From contig DAOUJY010000143.1 of the NCBI GenBank assembly GCA_034421995.1, positions 1 through 35,839 of the forward strand: 35,839 nucleotides of DNA, in the 5' to 3' direction. Shown here piece by piece: positions 22,623-31,347 of this stretch; the stretch's first letter is position 1; each line of letters opens with the position of its first letter. The notes below the pieces were generated by a model. The model was not told where the DNA came from. It saw only the letters and a list, made by a program, of their open reading frames with translations, and did no database searches. This stretch comes from Bin87 sp034421995. GTDB lineage: Bacteria; Chloroflexota; Dehalococcoidia; Lucifugimonadales; UBA3495. The position numbers were made by a program, and so were the translations under genes.

Positions 22623-25600
22623 ATGACGACGCGAGAGCACGAACAAACCCTGAACGTTCAGCTGGCCGACGAGCTGCGCGCTTTGGGCCTCAGCGCCAGA
22701 CCGGAAGCAGCCCAGCCGGGCCGGCGGCGGATTGACGTTGAAGTGCGTATCGGTCCGGTGGTGGTCGCCGTGGAAGCGGAACACGGCCAGAGCGCCGCCA
22801 AGAAGGCCGAGGCCATCGGTGACGCTGATGCCCGATTGCAGCAGGGGCTGGCGCAATGCGCGGTGGCCGTTTGTTATCCCGACGACACTACTCGGGAAAC
22901 TCTGGCGTCCGCCGATATGCAATGGACGGTGCGAGATTCTACTGACCACCCAACGCCGGCGTCCGCGGCCGACTGGACAACCGGCGATTTGGAACAACTG
23001 GCCGCGGTAATCCGGCTTACACCAGCGCAATTGGGCAATCCGGATTACACCTCCGCTGCTTTGTCCAGCAGCTTGGATGGGGCGGTGCATCGCCTCAGCG
23101 AAAGTCAGAAGCGAGAACTGGCCCGCGCCCTGGACCTACCGCAGCAAACCCGCAATCGCCGGCCGGTGCGCAACCCCTGGGACGCGCCGGCCAAACGCGC
23201 GCTGCTGGTGGTTGCTACCGCCGTAATGTTTCATTCCCGGTTGGATAGTCATTGGACGGATCTGCGGCCTGAACACGACAATCGCACCAACCCTCCGGAA
23301 CCCTTCGCCGGCGACTGGCCGCCGGCCATGGCGCAACAGTGCGCCAACTCAGCTGACCCCATCACCGCCTTTGTTGACGCCTGGGACCTGATACTGGCGC
23401 TGGACTACAAACCCATTTTTGAAACCGGACGCGCCGCCCTACTGTCCTGCCCATTGGACCCGGCGTTCACTGCCGCCATCCGCGATACCTCTCGCGCCGC
23501 TCTAACCGTGGTGGGCGATATTGCCGGACTGCGTCACGACTTGCTGGGCCGCATCTTTCACACGGTGCTGGATACGGCCCGCTACGACGGCTCCTTTTAC
23601 ACGACCACGCCGGCCGCCACCCTGCTGGCAACCCTGGCCATCGGCGCGGACTTCTGCGACTGGCGGGACCCGGATGCCATCGCCCGGCTGCGTATCACTG
23701 ACCCTGCCTGCGGCACCGGCACCCTGCTGATGGCTGCCGCCGAGCGCATCCGGGAGCTCGCTCCACAGTGGCGGGATGACGAAACCGTCGCCCGCGCCTT
23801 GATCGAGCAGGTCTTCAGCGGCTTTGATGTCAATCTCACCGCAACACACATGGCGGCCACCACCCTGGGGCTGCTGTCGCCGTCCACCCGTTTCGAGAAC
23901 ATGAAAATCGGGCGGGCAACGCTGGGGCCTAATGACGCTGGCGAGGTCAAGCTGGGTTCCCTGGAAATGCTCGGTCCCGACGGACAACTGCCGCTGTTGG
24001 CGTGGCCCACCGGCATCGCCCAGGTTGACACCGCGGCGGAGATGTCCCAGCCGGAACCCTCCGACCTGGTGATTATGAACCCGCCCTTCACCCGGGACAG
24101 CCTGCGCCATGACCAGTTCAGCAAAGACGTGGAGAAGAAGATCAAAGACCGGGAAAAGGCCATTTTCGCCAACACACCGGTTCATCTCTCCAGCAACGGC
24201 AACGCTTTCCTGGTATTGGCCGACTATATCAACAAGGCTGATTCCGGCGCCCTCGCTGCCGTGCTGCCGCTGGTGACCGCCACCAACGCATCGGCCCTTG
24301 GCATACGACGCCACCTGGCGGCCAGGTATCACGTTGAAACCATTGTGACCTCCCACGACCCGGAGCGCATTTACTTCTCCGAAAACACCAGCATCGGGGA
24401 AATGCTGCTGGTCTGCCGCCGCTGGCCTTCGGATCCTATACCAATAGGCAAGGGTCCGAAACCGCCGACGCAGGTGGTCAACCTGGCGGTCAATCCCGAC
24501 ACGCCGGCGGAGGCCATCAGCGTCGGCTGGGCCATCGCGGACGGCACGATAACCATGCGGCGCGACTATTGTACCGTTCAGGAGTGGCCCGAGCGCAAAA
24601 TCGCCGCCGGCGATTGGGGCGCGGTTCAATTTCTCTCGCCCTATCTCTGCGAACAGTTCACTCGGTTGCGCGATGGCGCACACTTCCGAACGACGCCGCT
24701 GGGCAGCATCGCCGCCATCGGACCAGCCGGACAGCGGATTAGGGACGCTTACGCCAAGTCGGCAATGCCCGACGCGCAGGGGCGCGCTGCCCTGTGGAAT
24801 CACGACACCGACGTAACGCAGAGCATGGCGGTCCGAGCGGACACGCACATCGTCGCCAAGCCGGGGTTGGCGCATCTGGCCGAAACCTACTGGCAGCAGC
24901 GCAGCCGGCTGCTTTTGCCGCAAAGGGTACGCCTGAATACGGTCAGAGCCTTGAGCGTCAGATTGGATATGCCGGCGGTAGGTTCGGCCTGGGTGCCCTG
25001 CAATCCCGGCTCCGAAACGTTGGAAAAGGCAATCTGCGCCTACCTGAACTCAACGATGGGCATCCTTGCCCTGTTGGGAAATCGCTCCAACACAACACCG
25101 GCCTACCCGCGATTTTCTATTGACGATATGCGGCAGTTGGTGGCGCCCAACTTCGCCGCCATCGGCGAGGACGTTACCGCACACCTGGCCAGGGCGTATG
25201 ACGCATTCGCCAATCGAGCGCTGCTGCCCCTCCCCAACATGGACGCCTGCGACGCGCGCCGTGCCCTGGACACCGCCGTGGTCAACGCTCTGGATCTGGA
25301 CAACGAAACGGTGGCCATCATCCGACGCCACCTGTCCCTGGAACCGTCGGTAACGGGCAAGCGTTACGCCATGGAAAACAGCGGCCCCGCGAAACCTGCA
25401 TTCGTCCTGCCGGAGGATAAAATCGCCGAGTTCTGCCGCCGCAACCACATCACCCACCTGGCCCTGCTGGGCGACGCTGTGCCGGACTACTATCCCGGTG
25501 AGACCCGCGTCAAGGTGCTGGTGGAGTTTGACCCGGAGCACATTCCCGGCCTGGCGTTCTTCCGGATGCAACGCGAACTGGGGAAAATCATCGGCCACAG

Positions 25601-25685
25601 CGTGGACTTACATTCCCCCGGCGGGATGCGCTCAGATTTCTGGCCGCAGGCACTGGCGGAGGCCCAAGAGATTTATGCCGCATAA
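22623..25685 (+). CDS. N6-adenine DNA methyltransferase fused to a degenerate MNT nucleotidyltransferase domain
   Basis: The 1020-residue protein has three parts. Residues 1-85 look like a PD-(D/E)xK-type domain: RRRIDVEVRIG, VVVAVEAEHG, with Lys moved to AAKKAEA. The central methyltransferase resembles HsdM/Eco57I-type enzymes, with FYTTTPAATLLA, motif I DPACGTGT (360-367) and catalytic NPPF (486-489). A target-recognition-like region follows. Residues 933-1020 match stand-alone minimal nucleotidyltransferases (IAEFCRRNHI, LVEFDPEHIPGLAFFRMQREL, VDLHSP), but the catalytic GS and DxD positions read GD and RVK, so this domain is probably inactive. The ATG at 22623 is the first in a frame open farther upstream. 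A second MNT gene and a HEPN gene follow. Confidence 0.85.
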   Translation: MTTREHEQTLNVQLADELRALGLSARPEAAQPGRRRIDVEVRIGPVVVAVEAEHGQSAAKKAEAIGDADARLQQGLAQCAVAVCYPDDTTRETLASADMQWTVRDSTDHPTPASAADWTTGDLEQLAAVIRLTPAQLGNPDYTSAALSSSLDGAVHRLSESQKRELARALDLPQQTRNRRPVRNPWDAPAKRALLVVATAVMFHSRLDSHWTDLRPEHDNRTNPPEPFAGDWPPAMAQQCANSADPITAFVDAWDLILALDYKPIFETGRAALLSCPLDPAFTAAIRDTSRAALTVVGDIAGLRHDLLGRIFHTVLDTARYDGSFYTTTPAATLLATLAIGADFCDWRDPDAIARLRITDPACGTGTLLMAAAERIRELAPQWRDDETVARALIEQVFSGFDVNLTATHMAATTLGLLSPSTRFENMKIGRATLGPNDAGEVKLGSLEMLGPDGQLPLLAWPTGIAQVDTAAEMSQPEPSDLVIMNPPFTRDSLRHDQFSKDVEKKIKDREKAIFANTPVHLSSNGNAFLVLADYINKADSGALAAVLPLVTATNASALGIRRHLAARYHVETIVTSHDPERIYFSENTSIGEMLLVCRRWPSDPIPIGKGPKPPTQVVNLAVNPDTPAEAISVGWAIADGTITMRRDYCTVQEWPERKIAAGDWGAVQFLSPYLCEQFTRLRDGAHFRTTPLGSIAAIGPAGQRIRDAYAKSAMPDAQGRAALWNHDTDVTQSMAVRADTHIVAKPGLAHLAETYWQQRSRLLLPQRVRLNTVRALSVRLDMPAVGSAWVPCNPGSETLEKAICAYLNSTMGILALLGNRSNTTPAYPRFSIDDMRQLVAPNFAAIGEDVTAHLARAYDAFANRALLPLPNMDACDARRALDTAVVNALDLDNETVAIIRRHLSLEPSVTGKRYAMENSGPAKPAFVLPEDKIAEFCRRNHITHLALLGDAVPDYYPGETRVKVLVEFDPEHIPGLAFFRMQRELGKIIGHSVDLHSPGGMRSDFWPQALAEAQEIYAA

Positions 25686-25743
25686 TCCTCTGGAGTCCAT
25701 ACGCCATATGATTAGCCACGGTCGTGAGGCCCGGACGCCGTCG

Positions 25744-25752
25744 TGCTACACT
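25744..25752 (+). promoter_or_regulatory. Extended -10 promoter for the MNT-HEPN pair
   Basis: TGCTACACT lies 47 nt before the ATG at 25799, in the 113-bp gap after the large methyltransferase gene. Confidence 0.45.
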
Positions 25753-25798
25753 GGCTGGGTATATGTTCCCGGCATTTCTGCAACCGGAGGCTGTCTCA

Positions 25799-26212
25799 AT
25801 GACCGATTACATAACCACGAGAGGGGGCAAGGTTCCGGTTCGCATCGCCCGCCCGGAACCGCCGGCGGCGCACGGTCTGGCTCTGCTGCCCAACGAACTG
25901 GCCTGGCTGGAAAAATACCGGGCGCAGTTGCTGGAAAAGTTTCCCGGCCAGATTGAAGACATCGCCATCTACGGTCCCCGCGCCCGCGGCAACGACGACC
26001 CGGAGCAGGAGTTCAACGTCCTGGTCGTTATCAATGAAGGCGACCGACAAAAGAAAACCGAGGTTCATCGTCTGGGCTATGAGCTGGATCTGACGGGCTA
26101 TTTTGTCGCGCCGTCCGTTAGCGTTCGCACCAAAGCGGAATGGGCCCGGCGCAAGCAAGCGGGTTCCATGCTGTACGAGGCCATAAAACGGGAGGGAGTA
26201 AGCGTATTGTGA
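25799..26212 (+). CDS. Minimal nucleotidyltransferase (MNT)-like protein with degenerate active site
   Basis: The 137-residue protein follows the MNT layout: a helical lead-in LAWLEKYRAQLLEKFPG, the strand-turn IEDIAIYGPRARGNDDPEQEFNVLVVI, then LDLTGYFVAPSVSVRTKAEW and YEAIKREGVSVL. In active members the turn reads GSRARG with a DxD; here it reads GPRARG and EFN (Pro60, Glu71-Asn73), so metal binding and catalysis are doubtful. MNT proteins pair with HEPN proteins in toxin-antitoxin loci, and here the stop overlaps the HEPN start (GTGA). GGAGG lies about 10 nt before the ATG. It is distinct from the MNT domain fused to the methyltransferase just upstream. Confidence 0.82.
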   Translation: MTDYITTRGGKVPVRIARPEPPAAHGLALLPNELAWLEKYRAQLLEKFPGQIEDIAIYGPRARGNDDPEQEFNVLVVINEGDRQKKTEVHRLGYELDLTGYFVAPSVSVRTKAEWARRKQAGSMLYEAIKREGVSVL

Positions 26213-26616
26213 ACATCCCCATGGCCATAGCGGAATGGCGTCGCGCCGGCGCCAGTATGCGCGCCGCTCAATTGTGTCACGACAACGGGCTTTACGCTGA
26301 TGCCATTTCGCGCGCTTATTACGCCGTCCTGCACGCCGCGAGGGCGGCGTTGCAATTTTCCGACGGCTTGAAAACCGAGACCCACCGCGCTACGAACAAT
26401 CAGTTCGGCCAGTTGATTGTGCTGACGCAACAGGTTGAACCAGCGTGGGGAAACGAAATCGGCGCGCTGTATGACCTTCGCAGCGATGCGGATTACGAAG
26501 TTGAGGAGATATTCTCCGAAGACGACGGACGCGACGCTTGCCAACGCGCCGCCGCGTTCCTGGAACGGATCATGCGCCTGCTTGCCACCGCCATTCCGAC
26601 CGCCGAACTCGCCTGA
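26209..26616 (+). CDS. HEPN-domain protein
   Basis: The 135-residue all-helical protein has the HEPN signatures AISRAYYAVLHAARAAL (35-48) and YDLRSDADYE (88-97, the LxxRxxADY motif), plus a final helix AAAFLERIMRLLA. The spaced Arg-x6-His in the first helix pair may or may not be catalytic; the C-terminal RX4-6H of the RNase-active HepT group is not seen. The start is GTG at 26209, overlapping the MNT stop by 4 nt with GGAGG upstream, so the pair is translationally coupled. In related loci HEPN is the toxin or effector and MNT its regulator. Confidence 0.85.
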   Translation: MNIPMAIAEWRRAGASMRAAQLCHDNGLYADAISRAYYAVLHAARAALQFSDGLKTETHRATNNQFGQLIVLTQQVEPAWGNEIGALYDLRSDADYEVEEIFSEDDGRDACQRAAAFLERIMRLLATAIPTAELA

Positions 26617-26693
26617 AGACGCTCGCGCTCGGCGCCGGGCGCAATGATCAAATCTCGGTCGCCGCGCCGACTGCTCTGGCCCGTCCCGTAGGG

Positions 26694-26699
26694 TAAAAT
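26694..26699 (+). promoter_or_regulatory. Candidate -10 box for a leaderless mutS transcript
   Basis: TAAAAT ends 6 nt before the mutS ATG, so transcription would begin at or next to the start codon. No Shine-Dalgarno sequence is present between them. Confidence 0.4.
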
Positions 26700-26705
26700 C
26701 GCCCC

Positions 26706-29381
26706 ATGACCACCTCCGCCGGCGGCCGGCTCACCCCGGTGCGTCGCCAGTATCTCACCATCAAGCACTCCTACCCGGACGCCGTGGTGCTGTTCCGCAT
26801 GGGGGACTTTTACGAGTGCTTTGACGACGATGCGCACACCCTGGCGTCGGCGCTGGAAATCGCCCTCACCTCCCGCACCATGGGCAAGGACACCCGGGTG
26901 CCCCTGGCCGGCGTTCCCGCCGTGTCGCTGGACGCCAACTTGGCCCGCCTCATCAAGCAGGGCTACAAGGTAGCCATCTGCGAACAGCTCAGCGATCCCG
27001 CCACCTCAAAAGGACTGGTGGAACGCGGCGTCGTGCGCGTGGTCACCCCCGGCACGGTGCTGGAAGCGGCGCTGCTGGACAACCGCGCCAACAACTACCT
27101 GGCCGCCGTGTATCGGGACGACGAGCAGGCCGGCCTGGCCTACGTTGACGTCACCACCGGCGAGTTTGCCGTCTCCCAAATTCCCAGCGACCGGCTACCG
27201 CTGGAACTGGCCCGGTTGCAACCCTCGGAACTGCTGACGCCGGACGGCGAAACCCGGCCGGACTTCACTGGCGCTGATGGCAACTCGATCCCGACGACTG
27301 CCCTGGACGCCGCCGCCTTCAACCCGGACGTCGCCCGTCGCGCCCTGTTGGAATATTACGGCGTGCTGTCGCTGGAAGCCTACGGTTTGGAATCCAACGG
27401 CGCGATGACCCTGCCCCTGGCGGCGCGGGCCGCCGGCGCCATCCTCGACTACCTGCGCTACACCTGGCAGGGCGAGCGGCCCACGCTGGCATCCCCGACG
27501 GTGTACCACACCGCGTCCTACATGACGCTGGACCCCCAGACCCGGCGGAACCTGGAGCTGTTCACCGCCGGCCGCTGGGACAGCCAGGACCTGTCGCTGC
27601 TGTCGGCCCTGGACGACACGAAAACTCCCATGGGCGCGCGCCTGCTGCGGCGCTGGCTGGGACAACCCCTGCTGGATTTGGAACGGCTGGGACGTCGCCT
27701 GGACGCCGTCCAGTTTTTCCACGACGACGCCTTCCGCCGCAGCGATGCCGCCGCCGCGCTGTCCGCAATCTCCGACCTGGAACGCATCCTGACCCGTATC
27801 CAGACGCAGAGTGCGCCGCCCCGGGATCTGCTGGCCCTGCGGCAGAGCGTGGATGCCGCGGCGCGGCTGGGTGAGGCGCTGTCCGGCGCGGGCAGCGAGC
27901 CGGTGGCCTGGCTGGCCGACCGCCTGCGTCCCTTGCCCGAGGTAACGACACTGATCGACCAGGCCATTGACCCGGAACCGTCCGGGTCGGTGGGCGAGGG
28001 CCGCGTCATACGCGCCGGCTTTTCGCCCGAACTTGATCGCATCCGCACCCTGGCCAGCGACGCCCGGGGGTTCATCGCCGGTCTGGAGGCGGAGGAACGG
28101 GAGCGTACCGGCATCCGCAACCTGAAAGTCGGATTCAACCAGGTCTTCGGCTACTACATCGAGGTCAGCAAATCCAACGTGAGCGCGGCGCCGCCCCATT
28201 ACCAACGCCGGCAGACTCTGGTCAATGCCGAACGTTTTATCACGCCGGAGCTGAAAGAATACGAGAGCCAGGTTTTAGAAGCTCGCGAGCGGCTGGAGGA
28301 TTTGGAGCGTGCGCTGTACCGGCAGGTCTGCGCCCAGATCGCCGACCACGGCCCGGCGATTTCCAGGCTGGCCGCCGCCGTCGCCCGCGCTGACGTGTTC
28401 GCCGGCCTGGCCGATGTCGCCGTCCGACATGGCTACGTCCGCCCGGAACTCAACGATGGCCCCGCCATCCGCATCGCCGACGGACGGCATCCGGTGGTGG
28501 AGCGCGTGAACGAGTCCCTGACCAATCACGGCGGTTCCTTCGTCCCTAACGACGCCGCGCTGGATGCCCAGGACGCCCAGATTATGCTCATCACCGGCCC
28601 CAACATGGCCGGCAAGTCCACCTACATCCGGCAGGTCGCCATCATCGTCCTGATGGCTCAGGTGGGCAGCTTCGTGCCGGCCGCGTCGGCCAGCATCGGC
28701 CTGGTTGACCGCATTTTCACCCGCGTCGGCTTGCAGGACGACCTGGCCACCGGGCAATCCACCTTCATGGTGGAGATGGTGGAGACCGCCGCCATTCTGA
28801 ACCAGGCCACCTGGCGGTCTCTGGTCGTCCTGGACGAAATCGGCCGGGGCACCAGCACCTACGACGGCCTGTCCATCGCCCGCGCCGTGGTGGAGCATTT
28901 ACACAACAACCCGCGCCTGGGCTGCAAGACGCTCTTCGCCACCCACTACCACGAGTTGACTGAACTGGCCGCCACGCTGCCCGGGGTGCGCAACTACCGG
29001 GTCGCCGTGTCTGAAGAGGAGGGCCGAATCGCCTTTTTGCGCCGCATCGTTCCCGGCGGGGCGGATCGCTCCTACGGCGTCCACGTCGCCATGCTGGCCG
29101 GTATGCCGCCGTCGGTGGTCAGCCGCGCCCAGGAACTGCTCACCGGCCTGGAGCAGGACCGGGCTGCCGGCAATGGGCCGAACCACCGCAAACGTCGCCG
29201 CGACGACGCATCTCCCCAGCTGGCCCTGCCGCTGTTCTCCCCCGGCGACGACCGGCTCGCCGAGTTGCTGCTGGAAATGGACGTTGCCAACCTGACCCCG
29301 CTGGAGGCCATCAACAAGCTGTACGAACTACAGGAACGGGCGCGGGATGGATTGTCAGAATCAGGATTTGCCGGATTTTAG
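26706..29381 (+). CDS. mutS: DNA mismatch repair protein MutS
   Basis: The 891-residue protein recognises mispaired bases and uses ATP to recruit repair. The mismatch-binding Phe-x-Glu is present in FRMGDFYECF (Phe35, Glu37). Connector, lever (GFNQVFGYYIEVSKSN) and clamp domains follow, then Walker A TGPNMAGKST, DEIGRGTSTYDG (Walker B) and ATHYHELTEL. Length is typical of MutS1. No ribosome site precedes the ATG, but a TAAAAT box ends 6 nt upstream. The last residues (SESGFAGF) and the stop are encoded by palindromic repeat copy D; the preceding EAINKLYELQERA is the normal family end. Confidence 0.97.
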   Translation: MTTSAGGRLTPVRRQYLTIKHSYPDAVVLFRMGDFYECFDDDAHTLASALEIALTSRTMGKDTRVPLAGVPAVSLDANLARLIKQGYKVAICEQLSDPATSKGLVERGVVRVVTPGTVLEAALLDNRANNYLAAVYRDDEQAGLAYVDVTTGEFAVSQIPSDRLPLELARLQPSELLTPDGETRPDFTGADGNSIPTTALDAAAFNPDVARRALLEYYGVLSLEAYGLESNGAMTLPLAARAAGAILDYLRYTWQGERPTLASPTVYHTASYMTLDPQTRRNLELFTAGRWDSQDLSLLSALDDTKTPMGARLLRRWLGQPLLDLERLGRRLDAVQFFHDDAFRRSDAAAALSAISDLERILTRIQTQSAPPRDLLALRQSVDAAARLGEALSGAGSEPVAWLADRLRPLPEVTTLIDQAIDPEPSGSVGEGRVIRAGFSPELDRIRTLASDARGFIAGLEAEERERTGIRNLKVGFNQVFGYYIEVSKSNVSAAPPHYQRRQTLVNAERFITPELKEYESQVLEARERLEDLERALYRQVCAQIADHGPAISRLAAAVARADVFAGLADVAVRHGYVRPELNDGPAIRIADGRHPVVERVNESLTNHGGSFVPNDAALDAQDAQIMLITGPNMAGKSTYIRQVAIIVLMAQVGSFVPAASASIGLVDRIFTRVGLQDDLATGQSTFMVEMVETAAILNQATWRSLVVLDEIGRGTSTYDGLSIARAVVEHLHNNPRLGCKTLFATHYHELTELAATLPGVRNYRVAVSEEEGRIAFLRRIVPGGADRSYGVHVAMLAGMPPSVVSRAQELLTGLEQDRAAGNGPNHRKRRRDDASPQLALPLFSPGDDRLAELLLEMDVANLTPLEAINKLYELQERARDGLSESGFAGF

Positions 29382-29460
29382 GATTGGCAGGATTGAGTTC
29401 GTTATGACGGGACGGCAACAATCCTGAAAATCCGGTAATCCGGTAAATCCTGATTCCGAC
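29354..29460. repeat. Palindromic repeat, copy D
   Basis: Left arm GTCAGAATCAGGATTT (29354-29369) overlaps the end of mutS. The right arm AAATCCTGATTCCGAC (29445-29460) has one mismatch. Confidence 0.85.
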
Positions 29461-29496
29461 AGTTCGCGGTGCCGAGGGGTATGCGTCAGCGCGCAA

Positions 29497-29505
29497 TGGT
29501 ATCAT
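29497..29505 (+). promoter_or_regulatory. Extended -10 promoter for the LLM oxidoreductase gene
   Basis: TGGTATCAT lies 28 nt before the ATG at 29534 and just after repeat copy D. Confidence 0.4.
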
Positions 29506-29533
29506 CAGCCCAATTTCATAGAGATGTATTGAT

Positions 29534-30379
29534 ATGGATATTGGAGTGAGCGCCCGGGCTTCCAGCGATTCGGTTGACCCGGCTGAGTTGGCGAAGCGGG
29601 CCGAGGATCTGGGCTTTGAATCCTTCTGGCTGCCGGAGCATCCGATCCTTCCCGTGCATACCACATCCCGGTACGGCGGGACGCCGGACGGGTCGATCCC
29701 GCCGTCCATGGCCGACATCGGCGACCCGCTGATTGCCCTGTCCATGGCGGCAGCGGCCACGAGTACCATCAAGCTGGGCACCAGCATCAGCCTGGTGCCG
29801 GAGCACAACCCGCTGATGCAGGCCAAGCAGATTGCCACCCTGGACAAGTTCTCCAACGGCCGGTTCCTGTTTGGCATCGGCGCCGGCTGGCTGCGGGAAG
29901 AGACCGAGATCATGGGCGGCAATTTCGAGCGCCGCTGGGGACAGACCCGGGAAGCCATCCTGGCGATGAAGGAGCTCTGGACCAAGGAGGAAGCCGAGTT
30001 CCACGGGCGTTTCTTCGACTTCCCGCCGGTCAAGTGCTCGCCCAAGCCGGTGCAGAAGCCGCACCCGCCGGTGTTCCTGGGCGGCTACGCCGCCAACGTG
30101 TTCAAGCGCGTGGTGGCCTGGGGCGACGGCTGGATGCCGGTGCGCGTGACGGAAGAGCAGGTCCGGGAAGGCCGGGCGACCATGACCGAGCTGGCCGAAG
30201 CCGCCGGCCGGGACCCCAGCACGATACAGCTCATCGTCACCAACGTGCAGCCCAACCGCGAGGTCATCGCCGGCTACGAGGAAGCGGGAGCCAACCGGGT
30301 CACCGTGGCCCTGCCGCCGGACGCCGGCGCCGACGGACTGGGCGAGCTGGAACGTTTGGCGGAACAGGTGCTGGGATAA
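29534..30379 (+). CDS. LLM-class F420/FMN-dependent oxidoreductase
   Basis: The 281-residue protein has the luciferase-like barrel: DPAELAKRAEDLGFESFWLPEHP, the flavin-pocket strand TIKLGTSISLVPEHNPL, and LDKFSNGRFLFGIGAGWLREE, then KPHPPVFLGGYAANVFKRV. This fits the TIGR03619-like F420-dependent group better than alkanal monooxygenases; cofactor preference is an inference. The substrate is unknown. Its stop overlaps the next start (TAATG), linking it to the small unknown protein downstream. Confidence 0.87.
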   Translation: MDIGVSARASSDSVDPAELAKRAEDLGFESFWLPEHPILPVHTTSRYGGTPDGSIPPSMADIGDPLIALSMAAAATSTIKLGTSISLVPEHNPLMQAKQIATLDKFSNGRFLFGIGAGWLREETEIMGGNFERRWGQTREAILAMKELWTKEEAEFHGRFFDFPPVKCSPKPVQKPHPPVFLGGYAANVFKRVVAWGDGWMPVRVTEEQVREGRATMTELAEAAGRDPSTIQLIVTNVQPNREVIAGYEEAGANRVTVALPPDAGADGLGELERLAEQVLG

Positions 30380-30699
30380 TGTCGCTGGGGGAAGGGTTGC
30401 AGCCGCCGGATGACCTGCTGGCCTGGTGCCTGATGCGGGGCCAGAATGACGGAGAGCGCTGGGCGCGCAACGACGCCGCAATGCACGAACTGGTCGCCTG
30501 GGCCGACATTGAGGACTTCGAGCACTACATGGGGCCGATACCCTTCCCCTACGACAACGCGGCGGCGGTGCAGCTGTACGAAGCCGCCCGGTCGGACGCA
30601 GCGGCCAACGGCATCACCTTCAGCCACCAGCACTACGCCGGCGGGTTCCTGGAAGCCGTCTATTACGAATGCCGGAGCCGGCTGGGTCTGGACCGCTGA
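30379..30699 (+). CDS. Small conserved-looking protein of unknown function
   Basis: The 106-residue soluble, acidic protein starts inside the stop of the LLM gene (TAATG), so it is translationally coupled to it. It has several Trp and His residues (DLLAWCLMRG, ERWARNDAAMHELVAW, FEHYMGPIPFPYD, FSHQHYAGGFLEAVYYEC) and a predicted helical fold. I recognise no family. The tight coupling suggests that it works with, or modifies, the oxidoreductase. Confidence 0.65.
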   Translation: MSLGEGLQPPDDLLAWCLMRGQNDGERWARNDAAMHELVAWADIEDFEHYMGPIPFPYDNAAAVQLYEAARSDAAANGITFSHQHYAGGFLEAVYYECRSRLGLDR

Positions 30700-30722
30700 C
30701 GCCGGCCGGTCGGGGCGCTCCC

Positions 30723-30751
30723 TTCACTTGACATACCCGCCGCGCTAAACT
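30723..30751 (+). promoter_or_regulatory. Candidate promoter of the VOC gene
   Basis: TAAACT (30746-30751) lies 17 nt after TTCACT (30723-30728). A perfect TTGACA (30728-30733) is also present but only 12 nt away, too close to serve with this -10. Confidence 0.35.
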
Positions 30752-30792
30752 ACCGTTGCCCCAATATTCGACTACTCTCAGGAGGTACTGAC

Positions 30793-31272
30793 ATGGCCCA
30801 GATTGCCGGACTTGGACACGTAGGCATCTATGCCACCGATCTGATGAAGATGCGCGATTTCTACAGCCGCGTGCTGGGGCTGAAGATCGCCGATGAAGAC
30901 CTGGAACAGCGCCGCATGGTGTTCATGAGTTCCGATCCCGTGGCCGAGCACCACGAGTTCGTGCTGATGGAAGGCCGCGTCACCTCCGACGACGCGAAGG
31001 TTATTCAGCAGATCTCCTTCGCCGTCCCCTCCATCCAGGATATGCGCGACTACAAAGCGCGCATCGACGCGGAGAACCTGACCATCGACCGCATCGTCAG
31101 CCACGGCAACGCCTTCGGAATGTACTTCTTTGACCCCGAGGGCAACCGCATCGAGCTGTACTACAAGACTGGCTTCCCGGTTCCCCAGCCCCACGGCGAT
31201 CCGCTGGACCTCTCCCGCAGCGACGAAGAGCTGCTTGACGAGGCCAAGGAACTGCTGCACACCAAGCGCTAG
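30793..31272 (+). CDS. VOC-family protein, extradiol dioxygenase-like
   Basis: The 159-residue protein has VOC modules with metal-ligand positions that fit: His9 in GLGHVGIYATDL, a second His in the QISFAVPS/SHGNAF region, and Glu in DPEGNRIELYYK. The FYSRVLGLKI and AFGMYFFDPEGN signatures resemble catechol 2,3-dioxygenase-type proteins, although single-unit proteins of this kind often have other substrates. AGGAGG precedes the ATG by 6 nt. A strong hairpin terminator follows the stop. Confidence 0.87.
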   Translation: MAQIAGLGHVGIYATDLMKMRDFYSRVLGLKIADEDLEQRRMVFMSSDPVAEHHEFVLMEGRVTSDDAKVIQQISFAVPSIQDMRDYKARIDAENLTIDRIVSHGNAFGMYFFDPEGNRIELYYKTGFPVPQPHGDPLDLSRSDEELLDEAKELLHTKR

Positions 31273-31292
31273 ATTGCGTAACTCAACACATT

Positions 31293-31329
31293 CCGCCGTT
31301 GCCGGCGCGTCGGCAGCGGCGGTTTGTCA
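31293..31329 (+). terminator. Rho-independent terminator after the VOC gene
   Basis: CCGCCGTTGCCG (31293-31304) pairs with CGGCAGCGGCGG (31311-31322) through a 6-nt loop, with one G-U pair, and is followed by TTTGTCATTT. The stem is long and the T-tract modest. Confidence 0.65.
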
Positions 31330-31347
31330 TTTGCCTGATTGCCGCCA

